A stretch of DNA of 38,800 nt from Mesorhizobium escarrei (GCF_935825525.1 NZ_CAKXZT010000120.1:1-38800); one strand, 5' to 3'. Shown: positions 18,049-27,243, counted from the first letter of the stretch. Translations and numbers: made by a program. The notes: generated by a model not told the origin, from the sequence alone.

Positions 18049-18085
18049 AAGGTGGCGCGATGCGTAATCGCCGCCACCTTTTTGT
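18049..18085 (+). terminator. Intrinsic terminator of rpsU
   Basis: AAGGTGGC (18049-18056) pairs with GCCACCTT (18073-18080). Inside it GCGAT pairs with ATCGC around GCGTA, giving a long hairpin ending in TTTTTG. A small UUCG-capped hairpin (TCCTTTTCGAAGGA, 18030-18043) precedes it. Confidence 0.85.
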
Positions 18086-18169
18086 TTTGAATTCGACCAG
18101 TTCGCAGAGGGCCGGTTCGGAGAGGGAACAGACCTGACGGCGCGGGCGGGCAGTGAGGACAGAGCAGAC

Positions 18170-19018
18170 ATGAATGCAATAAGCGTGGAGCGCAGAACCG
18201 CAATGCGCGGCTTCGCCCTGACGGCAACCTTGCTTTCCGGGCTTGCGCTCGCCAGCTGCCAGACAGCAGCCCCGACCGGCGAATTCACCAACATCGACAG
18301 GGCGCAAGGGTCGGCCGAGAACATCTCCTCGCTGTCGGCCGTTATCCAGCGCAGTCCTCAGGATCCGGAAGGTTACAATGTGCGCGGCTCGGCCTATGGC
18401 CGCGGCGGCCAGTACCAGGCGGCGCTCAAGGATTTCAACACCGCCATCCAGCTCAATCCGAATTTCTACCAGGCCTATTCGAACCGCGCTCTCATCCAGC
18501 GCTTCCTCGGCGACCAGGCGGCCGCGCTTGCCGACTACAACCGCTCGATCCAGATCAATCCCGACTATGACGCCGCCTATATCGGCCGCGGCAATCTCTA
18601 CCGCAAAGCCGGCCGTATCCAGGAAGCGTTCAACGATTTCCAGAAGGCCATCCAGCTCGACACGACAGATGCGCGCGCCTATCACAATCGCGGCCTGATC
18701 TATCAGAGCCAGGGCCAGCACGCTTTCGCCATCGAGGATTTCTCGACCGCCATCTCGCTGGCGCCGGACGCCGCCGACCCCTACAATGGCCGCGGCCTCT
18801 CCTATCTCGCGACGAACGACGAGGACAATGCCTTCGCCGACATCAACATGGCGATCAAGCTCGACGGCAAGAATGCCGAGGCTTGGTCCAACCAGGCGCT
18901 GATCTACGAGCGGCGCGGCGACAAGGCCAAGGCGGCAAAATCCTATCGCGAAGCCGTGCGCCTCAGCCCCACCTACCAGCCGGCCAAGGACGGCCTGGCG
19001 CGCACCAGCACCGGCTGA
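18170..19018 (+). CDS. Tetratricopeptide-repeat lipoprotein
   Basis: The 282-residue product has a lipoprotein signal: a basic N-terminus, a hydrophobic stretch and the lipobox LALASC with Cys30. About six TPR units follow, each with the W/Y-N-R-G...Y...G...A...D pattern (for example AYSNRALIQRFLGDQAAALADYNRSI). It is expected to be membrane-anchored facing the periplasm, acting as a protein-binding scaffold. ATG 18170 follows GAGGA. ATG 18203, which also keeps the lipobox, is possible. It is a single gene between rpsU and the DUF992 gene. Its partner is unknown. Confidence 0.88.
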   Translation: MNAISVERRTAMRGFALTATLLSGLALASCQTAAPTGEFTNIDRAQGSAENISSLSAVIQRSPQDPEGYNVRGSAYGRGGQYQAALKDFNTAIQLNPNFYQAYSNRALIQRFLGDQAAALADYNRSIQINPDYDAAYIGRGNLYRKAGRIQEAFNDFQKAIQLDTTDARAYHNRGLIYQSQGQHAFAIEDFSTAISLAPDAADPYNGRGLSYLATNDEDNAFADINMAIKLDGKNAEAWSNQALIYERRGDKAKAAKSYREAVRLSPTYQPAKDGLARTSTG

Positions 19019-19179
19019 CCGACGGCGGCTTTTCGGCCTGATATGGCAGGCTTGCCGTTCGGCGTGCCTTAACCTTCAATGACTTGTGCATTGGCCCGCC
19101 TTGATCGCGCCAAGTTCTCGGCGGAACGCTCGGGATGTTCAGCCGTTGTTCAAGGCAATTCGCAAAAAGGACCCCTCCC

Positions 19180-19653
19180 ATGATCAAGAAACTCGCCTGT
19201 GCCGCCGCCCTCGCCGCCACGGTGCTCGCTGCCCCTGCCAGCGCGGGCAGGCTGGAGCTCGGCGTGCTCGACTGCACCATCGACGGCGGTACCGGCTACA
19301 TCGTCACATCCCACAAGGGCGTGGCCTGCACCTTTCGCCCCCATCATGGCGGTCCCCCCGAAGCCTATACCGGGGTCATCTCCAAGCTCGGCGTCGACGT
19401 CGGCAGGACCCACCAGGGCGAATTGATATGGGCGGTTCTGGCGGCCACCCGCGATCGTGATTCCGGCGATCTTGCCGGCAACTATTATGGCGTCAACGCC
19501 GAGGCCAGCCTGGTGACCGGCGGCGGCGCCAACCTTCTGGTTGGCGGGCTGAACAGCGCCTTCTCGCTGCAGCCTCTCAACGTACAGGCGCAGACCGGCG
19601 TCAACCTGGCAGTCGCCGTCACCTCACTGCAACTGATCCACTCTTTCAAATGA
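19180..19653 (+). CDS. DUF992-family exported protein
   Basis: This 157-residue protein has a Sec signal peptide (MIKKLACAAALAATVLAAPASA, cut near residue 22) and a mature part of the DUF992 type: GRLELGVLDCTIDGG, ACTFRPHHGGPPEAYTG and a closing LQPLNVQAQTGVNLAVAVTSL. Two cysteines could form a disulfide. It is periplasmic or cell-surface, function unknown, and common in Hyphomicrobiales. ATG 19180 lies behind AAGGA. A strong terminator follows directly. Confidence 0.88.
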   Translation: MIKKLACAAALAATVLAAPASAGRLELGVLDCTIDGGTGYIVTSHKGVACTFRPHHGGPPEAYTGVISKLGVDVGRTHQGELIWAVLAATRDRDSGDLAGNYYGVNAEASLVTGGGANLLVGGLNSAFSLQPLNVQAQTGVNLAVAVTSLQLIHSFK

Positions 19654-19674
19654 GCGCCATAGCGTAGCTCTGCA

Positions 19675-19718
19675 TGCGGCGCGCAACAGGATAGGACTGT
19701 TCCGCGCCGCACGACTTT
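19675..19718 (+). terminator. Intrinsic terminator after the DUF992 gene
   Basis: TGCGGCGCG (19675-19683) pairs with CGCGCCGCA (19703-19711). After a C-C mismatch, AACAG pairs with CTGTT around GATAGGA. TTTT follows at 19715-19718. Confidence 0.8.
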
Positions 19719-19875
19719 TGGGAACCGCCGTGCCCAAGGAAGATCATCGCTGACGCCATGATCGCCAATCTTGACATCCCGCCTTCATCACCTCAGCGCA
19801 CCCGCAAAAAACCGCTTGAGCTCAACTGCGGTTGAGGTCTTACAACCCGTTCCCGAAGCGCCGTGTACCCAATTA

Positions 19876-19978
19876 ATGCATGTCGCGCAAAAGTGTGCAG
19901 CGGTTTGGCGATAACGACATGCATAAAACAACAACCTAAAGCGAGTCGCATGAGGTCGGTCGAACGCGACGCGCTTTG
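19876..19978. repeat. Composite rhizobial intergenic repeat (two palindromic modules)
   Basis: Module 1 (19876-19924) has perfect ten-base ends, ATGCATGTCG and CGACATGCAT, around AAAAGTGTGCAGCGG. Module 2 (about 19931-19978) has CTAAAGCGAGTCGC reversed as GCGACGCGCTTTGG. I recognise both as dispersed intergenic sequences abundant in rhizobial genomes. The remainder of the gap 19654-20038 shows a terminator (19675-19718) and no gene. Confidence 0.7.
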
Positions 19979-20038
19979 GAGACGAAGAGCGCTCCACCAT
20001 TTTTTGAATCGGCGTATGAGAAAATTCGGGAGGGCGGG

Positions 20039-21529
20039 GTGACCGAAACCAGCACAAACAGGGTCGATTGGCGCGCGCTGTGGGCGAGCGGCGATCTGGC
20101 GCGCTTCTGCTTCATCAGCCTCGGCATCCTGCTGCACGCCACCAACGAAACCATGGTGGCAACGGTGATGCCGGCCATGGTCGGCGAACTCGCCGGCGTT
20201 CAGCTGGTCGGCTGGTCGCTAGCGATCTACGAACTCGGCGCCATCGTCGCCGGCGCCGCCGCCGGACGGCTGGTGAGCTATGTCGCGCTGCGCACCAATT
20301 TGGTGGTCGCCGCCCTGCTCTATGCGGCCGGCGCCCTGGTCTGCGCCATCGCGCCCTCCATGCCGCTGTTCCTGGCCGGGCGCCTGATCGAGGGGCTTGG
20401 CGGCGGCGCGCTGGTGTCGCTGGCCTACGTCTCGGTCGAGCGGCTGTTTCCACGCGCCATCTGGCCGCAGCTTTTCGGCGTCATGTCGGCGATCTGGGGC
20501 GTCGCTGCCTTCAGCGGCCCGGTACTCGGTGCGTTGATGACCGAGTTGCTCTCCTGGCGCTGGGCTTTCGGGGTGTTCACGCTTGGCGGCGCGGCCATGG
20601 CGTTGGCGAGCTTCATCGTGCTCGACACGCCTGAGGCCACCCGGCCGCAGGCGATCGCTGGAACGGCGCCGCCCTTCCCCTTTGCCGCGCTCGGCTGCCT
20701 TGCCGTCAGCGTCGTGCTGATCGCCACGGCCGGTGTCGACATTGCCCTGCTGCGCTCATCCCTGCTGCTCACGTTCGGCCTGATCGGGCTTGCGCTGTTC
20801 ATCCGCATCGACGCTCTGAAGCCGGCCTCGCGGCTGTTCCCGTCGCAGCTGTTCTCATGGCGCTCGCCGGTCGGTTTAGGCATGACCATGGTCGCCGCCT
20901 TTTCGGTGGCGACCTGTTCCTTCGCCGTCTACGGGCCGCTGCTTCTGACCAGCCTGCACGGCATTCCGATCCTGACCACCGGCTATATCATCGCCGCCGA
21001 ATCGATCGCCTGGTCGATGCTGTCGATCCTCGTCGCCAATGCGCCGCCGGAACGCGAGAGGCTGATCATCACCGGCGGCGCGCTGATGATCGCGGCCGGC
21101 ATCGCCGGTTTCGCCTACGCCGTGCCGGCCGGCTCGATTCCGCTGATCCTGTTTTGCGCCTTGCTGCAAGGCGGCGGCTTCGGCATTGCCTGGCCCTTCG
21201 TCACGCGCGTGATCGTCGCATCGGCCAGGGACGGCGAACGAACGATCGCCTCCGCCGCCGTGCCGACGATGCAGCGCATCGGCTATGCGGTCGGTGCCGC
21301 GTTGACCGGCATCGTCGCCAACGCCAGCGGTTTCTCAGAAGGCCTGAACCGTGAGGCGGCGGCAAATGTCGCCACCTGGCTGTTCCTCGCCTTCGTGCCA
21401 CTCGGGATTCTGGGTTGCCTTGCAGCGCTGAGGATCTCGGGGCCGGCGGAGCTGCCAATCTCCCCCCTCGTGGGGGAGATGCCCGGCAGGGCAGAGGGGG
21501 GCGCGAAGGATCGCCAGACGTGGCCTTAA
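20039..21529 (+). CDS. MFS transporter (DHA2-like, 12-14 TM) with a repeat-encoded C-terminus
   Basis: This 496-residue inner-membrane protein has many hydrophobic helices and the major facilitator pattern LHATNETMVATVMPAMVGEL in TM1, with LFLAGRLIEGLGGGALVSLAY further on. It is probably a proton-linked drug or metabolite exporter, substrate unknown. I chose GTG 20039 behind GGGAGG (from 20029). A TTG at 19976 lies inside a repeat module and is unlikely. The last 23 or so residues (from PISPLVGEM) are translated from the palindromic element at 21456-21671, not from family sequence. The natural protein probably ended near LRISGPAEL. Confidence 0.88.
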   Translation: MTETSTNRVDWRALWASGDLARFCFISLGILLHATNETMVATVMPAMVGELAGVQLVGWSLAIYELGAIVAGAAAGRLVSYVALRTNLVVAALLYAAGALVCAIAPSMPLFLAGRLIEGLGGGALVSLAYVSVERLFPRAIWPQLFGVMSAIWGVAAFSGPVLGALMTELLSWRWAFGVFTLGGAAMALASFIVLDTPEATRPQAIAGTAPPFPFAALGCLAVSVVLIATAGVDIALLRSSLLLTFGLIGLALFIRIDALKPASRLFPSQLFSWRSPVGLGMTMVAAFSVATCSFAVYGPLLLTSLHGIPILTTGYIIAAESIAWSMLSILVANAPPERERLIITGGALMIAAGIAGFAYAVPAGSIPLILFCALLQGGGFGIAWPFVTRVIVASARDGERTIASAAVPTMQRIGYAVGAALTGIVANASGFSEGLNREAAANVATWLFLAFVPLGILGCLAALRISGPAELPISPLVGEMPGRAEGGAKDRQTWP

Positions 21530-21671
21530 CCTACCCCATTACGAGAGAGCGCAGTCCTGCTATTTCGAGCGCCGCTGCGGACACGATCTTGGAAAGGTCG
21601 GCGGGACAGCGCCCCCTCTGGCCTGCCCTCTTTGCCACCACTTGGCATCTCCCCCACAAGGGGGGAGATTG
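21456..21671. repeat. MITE-like element with inverted arms, overlapping the MFS gene end
   Basis: The left arm (21456-21504: CAATCTCCCCCCTC...GGGGGAGATGCCCGGCAGGGCAGAGGGGGGCGC, given in part) and the right arm (21609-21671) are inverted copies with small insertions. Each arm has its own CTCCCCC/GGGGGAG hairpin. About 100 bases lie between. The left arm contributes the C-terminus of the MFS protein, and the right arm ends one base before the coaBC stop codon. It shares its core module with the element at 6251-6435. Confidence 0.8.
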
Positions 21672-21672
21672 A

Positions 21673-22890
21673 CTAGACGACAACCGTCTTCAGTCGTTCG
21701 GCAATCAAGGCGGCCAGCCGCGTGGCCACCTCGTCCTTGCTCATCTCGGGCCATTCGTCGACACCGGCCTTCGAGACGATCCGCACCCGGTTGCGGTCGC
21801 CACCCATCACACCACTTTCCTGGGACACATCGTTGGCGACGATGAAATCGGCGCCCTTCTTCGCAAGCTTGGCCTCGGCGTTGCGGACGAGATCCTGCGT
21901 TTCGGCGGCGAAGCCGACGACCAGGCTGGGCCGCTTCCTGTGGTGACCGACACCGGCAAGAATGTCAGGGTTTTCGACCATCTGCAGCGCCGGCGGCCCC
22001 TCGCCCGCCACCTTCTTGATCTTCTCGCCGGCCGAGGTCTCGCTGCGCCAGTCCGCAACCGCCGCGACGAACACCGCCGCGTCTGCCGGCAGAAGCTTTT
22101 CGACCGCGTCCTTCATCTCGTTCGCGGTTTCGACATGCAGCGTGGTGACCTCAGCCGGATCGGCAATGCCGACCGGACCGGAGACCAGGCGCACATCGGC
22201 GCCCAGCCGTGCCAGCGCCGCCGCGATGGCATGACCCTGCTTGCCGGACGAACGATTGGCGATGTAGCGCACCGGGTCGATCGGCTCATGCGTCGGCCCT
22301 GAGGTGACGATGATCTTTCTGCCTGCCAGCGGCTTCAGCCTGCTATCGAGCAGCGCCTCGATCGCAGCGACGATCTCCAGCGGCTCGGCCATGCGGCCCT
22401 CGCCCGCCTCGTTGCTCTCGGCCATCTCGCCCTTTGCCGGGCCGACGAATGCGACGCCGTCCTTCTGCAATGTCACGCGGTTGCGCCGGGTAGCCGGATG
22501 CGACCACATTTTTGGGTTCATGGCGGGCGCCATCAACACCGGCTTGTCGGTGGCGACGAGCACGGTTGAGGCAAGGTCGTTGGCATGGCCGTTGGCGAGC
22601 TTCGCCATCAGGTCGGCGGTGGCCGGCGCCACGACGACAAGGTCGGCCTCGCGCGACAGGCGGATGTGGCCGACATCGTGCTCGTCATTGCGGTCGAACA
22701 AATCGGTGAACACGTGGTCGGCCGACAGCGCCCCGACCGACAGCGTGGTGACGAATTCCTGCGCCGCAGCGGTCATCACGACACGCACGGCGGCGCCGCG
22801 CTCGCGCAGCCGGCGGATCAGGTCGAGCGCCTTGTAGGCGGCGATACCGCCGCCGATGATCAGCAGGATGCGCTTGCCGGAGAGGGTCAT
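21673..22890 (-). CDS. coaBC: Bifunctional phosphopantothenoylcysteine decarboxylase / phosphopantothenate-cysteine ligase
   Basis: The 405-residue enzyme makes 4'-phosphopantetheine for coenzyme A. The N-terminal flavin decarboxylase half (CoaC) has ILLIIGGGIAAYKALDLIRR, the active-site histidine in EHDVGHIRLS, and APAMNPKMW with the PxMNxxMW motif. The C-terminal ligase half (CoaB) has VTSGPTHEPIDPVRYIANRSSG and AAVADWRS. It acts in the cytoplasm and is normally essential. ATG 22890 overlaps the vapC stop (ATGA, 22890-22887), so translation is probably coupled to the toxin gene. Confidence 0.95.
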   Translation of the reverse strand: MTLSGKRILLIIGGGIAAYKALDLIRRLRERGAAVRVVMTAAAQEFVTTLSVGALSADHVFTDLFDRNDEHDVGHIRLSREADLVVVAPATADLMAKLANGHANDLASTVLVATDKPVLMAPAMNPKMWSHPATRRNRVTLQKDGVAFVGPAKGEMAESNEAGEGRMAEPLEIVAAIEALLDSRLKPLAGRKIIVTSGPTHEPIDPVRYIANRSSGKQGHAIAAALARLGADVRLVSGPVGIADPAEVTTLHVETANEMKDAVEKLLPADAAVFVAAVADWRSETSAGEKIKKVAGEGPPALQMVENPDILAGVGHHRKRPSLVVGFAAETQDLVRNAEAKLAKKGADFIVANDVSQESGVMGGDRNRVRIVSKAGVDEWPEMSKDEVATRLAALIAERLKTVVV

Positions 22891-23309
22891 GCGGTTTCCC
22901 AAGGATTGACTATCTCGACGCCACAATCGGCAAAGTCGACAATATTTCGAGTGACTACCGCAAAGCCGCGCGAGCGGGCAATCGCTGCGATCTGCGCGTC
23001 GAATTCACTGATTGGATGTCCAAGACTCCGCCTATGAGGCACAATCTCCGCATAGACTTCCGCTTCACGGTCTCCGAATGCAAGTACAGGCGTCCTCAGC
23101 CATGTCGTAAAGAATGCCCTGATGACGCTGTTCAATGCGGCCTTGCGTTTTCCATCTGGCATATTGGCAAGGCCAACGAGCAATTCTGCCTTGGTCATGG
23201 CTGTGACGTACGAGCGATTTGCGAGTGAGCTATCCATCCACACGGCCACACCGGGGTCTGGGCGCGGCTTGAAAGTTTCTGAAATAACGTTCGTATCTAG
23301 CACGAACAT
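22887..23309 (-). CDS. vapC: VapC-family PIN-domain ribonuclease toxin
   Basis: This 140-residue PIN-domain protein of the FitB/VapC type has acidic catalytic residues at Asp5 (FVLDTNVISE), Glu42 (TKAELLVGL), Asp104 (SEFDAQIAAIA) and Asp125 (TRNIVDF). Such toxins cut RNA when not bound by antitoxin. I chose ATG 23309, two bases after the antitoxin stop. A TTG at 23315 overlaps it. Its own stop overlaps the coaBC start. All key residues are present, so the toxin looks intact. Confidence 0.9.
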   Translation of the reverse strand: MFVLDTNVISETFKPRPDPGVAVWMDSSLANRSYVTAMTKAELLVGLANMPDGKRKAALNSVIRAFFTTWLRTPVLAFGDREAEVYAEIVPHRRSLGHPISEFDAQIAAIARSRGFAVVTRNIVDFADCGVEIVNPWETA

Positions 23310-23311
23310 GG

Positions 23312-23569
23312 TCAATCGAATTTCGGCGGCGTGCGTGCGGGACCGCGTTCCGGCAACTCAATATCGAATCCGCCATAAGGCTCAACCAAATGGCGAATCG
23401 CCGTGTAAAGAGTCACGCCTTGCGAGTTGTGGTCCGAGCCATCGGACAAGACGCTCTTCGCGAGGACGCTCCGCGCTTCCTCTTCCATCGACACCCCCCT
23501 TACCGCAGCGCGCTCGCGCAATTTTTGCTTCACACTGTCGTCGAGATTACGGATCGTGAGGGTACCCAT
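23312..23569 (-). CDS. vapB: VapB/FitA-type ribbon-helix-helix antitoxin
   Basis: This is an 85-residue antitoxin. The N-terminal GTLTIRNLDDSVKQKLRERA segment followed by GVSMEEEARSVL is the FitA-like ribbon-helix-helix DNA-binding fold, and the C-terminal half (PYGGFDIELPERGPARTPPKFD) would wrap the toxin. ATG 23569 has AAGGAG upstream. It usually represses its own promoter, which should lie in the 85 bases between this start and the ubiB stop. It is the partner of the adjacent vapC. Confidence 0.9.
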   Translation of the reverse strand: MGTLTIRNLDDSVKQKLRERAAVRGVSMEEEARSVLAKSVLSDGSDHNSQGVTLYTAIRHLVEPYGGFDIELPERGPARTPPKFD

Positions 23570-23654
23570 GGCGTTCTCCTTTCCCACTCAACATAATCAA
23601 TGACAAGGTCGCTTTCAATGAAAGCAACGCTAGCACTGCTGTCATTGCTTACAT

Positions 23655-25229
23655 TCAGAGCAGCTTCCAGGCGATAAAGGCCAGCGTCAGCGCGATAATC
23701 CACAGCGCCAGCCTGCCTGAGCGGGTGTAGTGCGCCTCGGCCTTGCCGATGGCGTGCGCCGTCCTTTCGTCGAAACGCAGCCCGTGTTCGGCCATCAGAT
23801 CGATCTCGCGCGACAGCCGCTCGGTGCGGGCGGCAAGGTCCGGCGCCTGGCGGGCCAGCGCCAGCAACGCGCCGGCGCCGTCGCGTGCGTCGGCCAGCAG
23901 GGCTCGCGGACCGAGATTGCCCGATATCCAGCCGCCGACCACCGGTTCTGACGCCTTCCACATGTTGAATGCCGGGTCGAGCGTGCGGGCAACGCCCTCG
24001 ACCACCACCATGGTCTTTTGTAGCAGCACCAGCTCGGACCGCGTAGCCATGTCGAAGAGGTCGGTGACCTCGAACAGAAGCGCCAACAGCTTGGCCATCG
24101 AGATGGTTTCGGCCGGCTGGCCGTGGATCGGCTCGCCGATGGCGCGGATCGCCTGGGCGAATGCCGCGACATTATGCTGGCGCGGCACGTAGCCGGCCTC
24201 GAAATGCACTTCGGCGACGCGCAGATAGTCACGGGTGATGAAGCCGTAGAGAATTTCGGCGAGGAACCGGCGCTCCTTCTTGCCGAGCCGGCCGGCAATG
24301 CCGAGATCGACAGCGACGATGGTGCCATCGGGCTCGACGAACAGGTTTCCCGGATGCATGTCGGCGTGAAAAAAACCGTCGCGCAGCGTATGGCGCAGGA
24401 ACGACTGGACCAGATTGGCGGCGATCGCCTTGAGATCGTGGCCGGCGGCAGTGAGGCCGGCAATGTCGTTCAGCTTGATGCCGTCGACCCATTCCATGGT
24501 CAGTACGTCGCGGCCGGTGCGTTCCCAATCGACGGACGGCACGCGAAAGCCGGGATCGTCCTTGGTGTTTTCGCCGAGCTCCGAAAGCGCTGCCGCCTCG
24601 AGCCTCAGATCCATCTCGATCTTGGTGGTCTGCGCCAGCGTCTGGGTCACCTCGACCGGCCGCAGCCGGCGCGACGACGGGATGTATTTTTCCTGCAGAC
24701 GGGCGGCGAGGAAATAGCTTTCGAGGTCGCGAAAGAAACGGCGCCGCACGCCCGGCCGGATAACCTTCACCGCGACCCGCGAACCGATGCCGTTCTGCAA
24801 AGTTTCGGCGGTATGGACCTGAGCGATCGAGGCCGCGGCGACCGCCTCGCCGAAACTGGCGTAGAGCTCGCCGACCTTGCGCCCGAGCGAGGCCTCTATC
24901 GCCGCAATGGACTCGGCCTGCGGAAATGTCTGCATCTTGTCCTGCAGCATGGCCAGATCGAGCGCTATGTCGTTGCCGACGACATCGGGCCGTGTCGCCA
25001 GGAACTGGCCGAGCTTGACATAGGATGGGCCGAGCCGGACGACCGCCTTGGCCAGCCGATCGCCGCGCTCGTAGGCAAGCGCGCGGCGGCGGGTTAACAG
25101 CCGTGCCACCCGCCAGCCGAATTTCGGCAGGCCGAAGAGCTCATCGCCCGGCAAGGCCGCGACGACGCCTTCGCGGATCAGCACCCAGCCGGCCCGTACG
25201 AGCCTGAGGCCAGCGCCGACACTGCTCAT
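23655..25229 (-). CDS. ubiB: UbiB-family protein (ubiquinone biosynthesis atypical kinase)
   Basis: This 524-residue protein of the UbiB/ABC1/ADCK family assists ubiquinone synthesis at the inner membrane. It shows the KxGQ motif (YVKLGQFLATRPDVV), the Ala-rich loop (AAASIAQVHTA), the lysine strand VAVKVIRPG, the catalytic HADMHPGNLFV and the metal-binding VDLGIAGRLG. The extreme C-terminus has a hydrophobic anchor (LALWIIALTLAFIAWKLL). It lies 70 bases downstream of ubiE on the same strand, which supports one operon. Confidence 0.94.
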   Translation of the reverse strand: MSSVGAGLRLVRAGWVLIREGVVAALPGDELFGLPKFGWRVARLLTRRRALAYERGDRLAKAVVRLGPSYVKLGQFLATRPDVVGNDIALDLAMLQDKMQTFPQAESIAAIEASLGRKVGELYASFGEAVAAASIAQVHTAETLQNGIGSRVAVKVIRPGVRRRFFRDLESYFLAARLQEKYIPSSRRLRPVEVTQTLAQTTKIEMDLRLEAAALSELGENTKDDPGFRVPSVDWERTGRDVLTMEWVDGIKLNDIAGLTAAGHDLKAIAANLVQSFLRHTLRDGFFHADMHPGNLFVEPDGTIVAVDLGIAGRLGKKERRFLAEILYGFITRDYLRVAEVHFEAGYVPRQHNVAAFAQAIRAIGEPIHGQPAETISMAKLLALLFEVTDLFDMATRSELVLLQKTMVVVEGVARTLDPAFNMWKASEPVVGGWISGNLGPRALLADARDGAGALLALARQAPDLAARTERLSREIDLMAEHGLRFDERTAHAIGKAEAHYTRSGRLALWIIALTLAFIAWKLL

Positions 25230-25299
25230 GATTGCACCAGCCCTGCCGGTTTCTTAGACCGGCGAAGGGCTCCCCGCGGATGAAAAATTCGGGCCAGCC

Positions 25300-26076
25300 T
25301 CAAAGCTTCCAGCCCGAATGAAGCGCAGCTATGCCGCCGGAATAATTGCGATAGGAAGCGCGGTCGAAGCCGGCGCGGGAAATCATCGCCGCGAAATTCT
25401 GCTGATTGGGAAATTTGCGGATCGATTCGACAAGATAGGCATAGGGCTCGCCTTCGCCGGTCACCGCCTTGCCGATCCTGGGGATGGCGTTGAACGACCA
25501 CGCCTCGTAGAACTTGTCGAGCAGCGGCATGTCGACCTCGGAAAATTCGAGGCAGAGAAATCGCCCGCCGGGCTTCAGCACGCGATAAGCTTCGGCCAGC
25601 GCCACATCGATGCGCGGCACGTTGCGAATGCCGAAAGCGATCGTGTAGGCGTCGAAACTGGCCTCAGCGAAAGGCAGTTCCTCGGCATTGGCCTCGACGA
25701 AATCGGTGTTATCAGTCAGGCCCTTTTTCTCGGCCCGGTCGCGGCCGACGGCGAGCATCGAGCCGTTGATGTCGAGAACCGTGGCATGGGCGTTCCTGCC
25801 GCTCGCCTCGACGATGCGGAAGGCGATGTCGCCGGTGCCGCCGGCAACGTCGAGAACGCTCCAGCCTGGTCGTTTCGGTGGATTGAGCCATGTCACCATG
25901 GCGTCCTTCCACAGCCGGTGCAGGCCGCCCGACATCAGGTCGTTCATCAGATCGTAGCGGTTCGCCACCTTGTGGAAAACGTCGTTGACCAGGGACTGCT
26001 TCTCGCCTGCCCCTACACGCTTGAAACCATAGGACGTTTCCATGCCGCCAACGGCCGTGGTTCTCTCTACCGACAT
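25300..26076 (-). CDS. ubiE: Ubiquinone/menaquinone C-methyltransferase
   Basis: This 258-residue S-adenosylmethionine-dependent enzyme methylates the quinone ring carbon in ubiquinone synthesis. The family signature [17 protein letters not shown] is present. The SAM site is [13 protein letters not shown], and the second signature is [15 protein letters not shown] followed by [14 protein letters not shown] at the end. I chose ATG 26076 ([22 protein letters not shown], residues given in part by function) for family length, although the ribosome-binding site is weak. It is divergent from add across 148 bases. Confidence 0.95.
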   Translation of the reverse strand: MSVERTTAVGGMETSYGFKRVGAGEKQSLVNDVFHKVANRYDLMNDLMSGGLHRLWKDAMVTWLNPPKRPGWSVLDVAGGTGDIAFRIVEASGRNAHATVLDINGSMLAVGRDRAEKKGLTDNTDFVEANAEELPFAEASFDAYTIAFGIRNVPRIDVALAEAYRVLKPGGRFLCLEFSEVDMPLLDKFYEAWSFNAIPRIGKAVTGEGEPYAYLVESIRKFPNQQNFAAMISRAGFDRASYRNYSGGIAALHSGWKL

Positions 26077-26224
26077 TATTTTTGATCCGCCATAAAACCG
26101 GCGGGACCATAGCCGATCGATGGTGCCGACGCTATTGTTTAAGGCGCGGTGTTCGGCCGCGCTTCCCGGTCGTGGAATCATGCTTATGGGTGCGCGACCT
26201 GGACTGACCTGACGGGATGACTGC

Positions 26225-27199
26225 ATGCCTTTGAAAGCGGAACTGCACTGCCATATCGAAGGGGCAGCGGCGCCCGAACTCGTCATCCGCCAGGCTCAGA
26301 AATACGGCAAGGACACCTCGCCTTACATTCAGGACGGCTCTTTCGTCTGGCACGACTTCACCTCCTTCCTCGCCGCCTATGACTTCTCCTCCGACCTGTT
26401 TCGCACGGAAGAGGACTATGCGCGGCTGGCCGACCATTATCTGACCAGCCTCGCCCGCGACGGTGCGATCTATTCCGAGATCTTCACTTCGCCGGACCAC
26501 GCCGGGAAGGCCGGCCTGTCGCCCAAGGCCTACACGGACGCGCTCGGCGAAGGCATGACGCGCGCCAAGGCCAAGACCGGCATCGAGGGCCGCATGATCG
26601 TCACCGGCGTGCGCAATGCCGGCGTCGAATCGATCGAGCAGGCGGCGCGCTTCGCCGCTCGTTGCGGGCATCCGCTGGTCACCGGCTTCGGCGTCGCCGG
26701 CGACGAGCGGATGGGCGATCTGGAGGACTATGTCAGGGCCTTCGAAATCGCGCGCGAGGCCGGCCTTGGCATCACCGTCCATGCCGGCGAACTGATGGGC
26801 TGGGAGAGCGTCGAGGCCGCACTCGACCACATCCGCCCCTCCCGCATCGGCCATGGTGTGCGTGCCATCGAGAACCCCGACCTTATCCGGCGCGTCGCCG
26901 ACGAAGGCGTCGTGCTCGAATGCTGTCCGAGCTCCAACATCGCGCTGAAGGTCTTCGACAGTTTCGCCGATCATCCTTTTCCGGCCCTGTTGGCGGCAGG
27001 CTGCAAGGTGACGCTTAACTCCGACGATCCGCCCTATTTCCGGACGTCGCTGAAGCGCGAATACGATATTGCCGCCGAGCATTTTTCGATGAACGACAAG
27101 GCGCTCGCCGCCGTCACCAGAACCGCCATCAACGCCGCCTTCGTCGACAAGAAGACCAAGGCAATGCTGCTGGGCCGGCTGGACGGCAAGAGCCGGTGA
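26225..27199 (+). CDS. add: Adenosine deaminase
   Basis: This 324-residue zinc hydrolase converts (deoxy)adenosine to (deoxy)inosine. The metal-binding HCHIEGA is at residues 8-14, HAGE supplies the catalytic glutamate, RIGHGVRA a further histidine, and LNSDDPPYF the closing aspartates. Length fits the bacterial Add family. An adenine deaminase role is an alternative for this superfamily. The stop codon lies inside the first unit of a heptamer repeat. It forms part of a nucleoside salvage region with upp, cdd, deoA and a PNP gene. Confidence 0.9.
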   Translation: MPLKAELHCHIEGAAAPELVIRQAQKYGKDTSPYIQDGSFVWHDFTSFLAAYDFSSDLFRTEEDYARLADHYLTSLARDGAIYSEIFTSPDHAGKAGLSPKAYTDALGEGMTRAKAKTGIEGRMIVTGVRNAGVESIEQAARFAARCGHPLVTGFGVAGDERMGDLEDYVRAFEIAREAGLGITVHAGELMGWESVEAALDHIRPSRIGHGVRAIENPDLIRRVADEGVVLECCPSSNIALKVFDSFADHPFPALLAAGCKVTLNSDDPPYFRTSLKREYDIAAEHFSMNDKALAAVTRTAINAAFVDKKTKAMLLGRLDGKSR

Positions 27200-27243
27200 A
27201 TGGTGAATGGTGAATGGTGAATGGTGAATGGTGAATGGTGAAC
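27195..27243. repeat. Tandem heptamer (GGTGAAT)6 plus one variant copy
   Basis: Six perfect copies of GGTGAAT run from 27195 to 27236, followed by GGTGAAC (27237-27243). The first copy contains the add stop codon. Together with the complementary heptamers at 27287-27321 it can form a hairpin across the add-upp gap. Confidence 0.95.
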
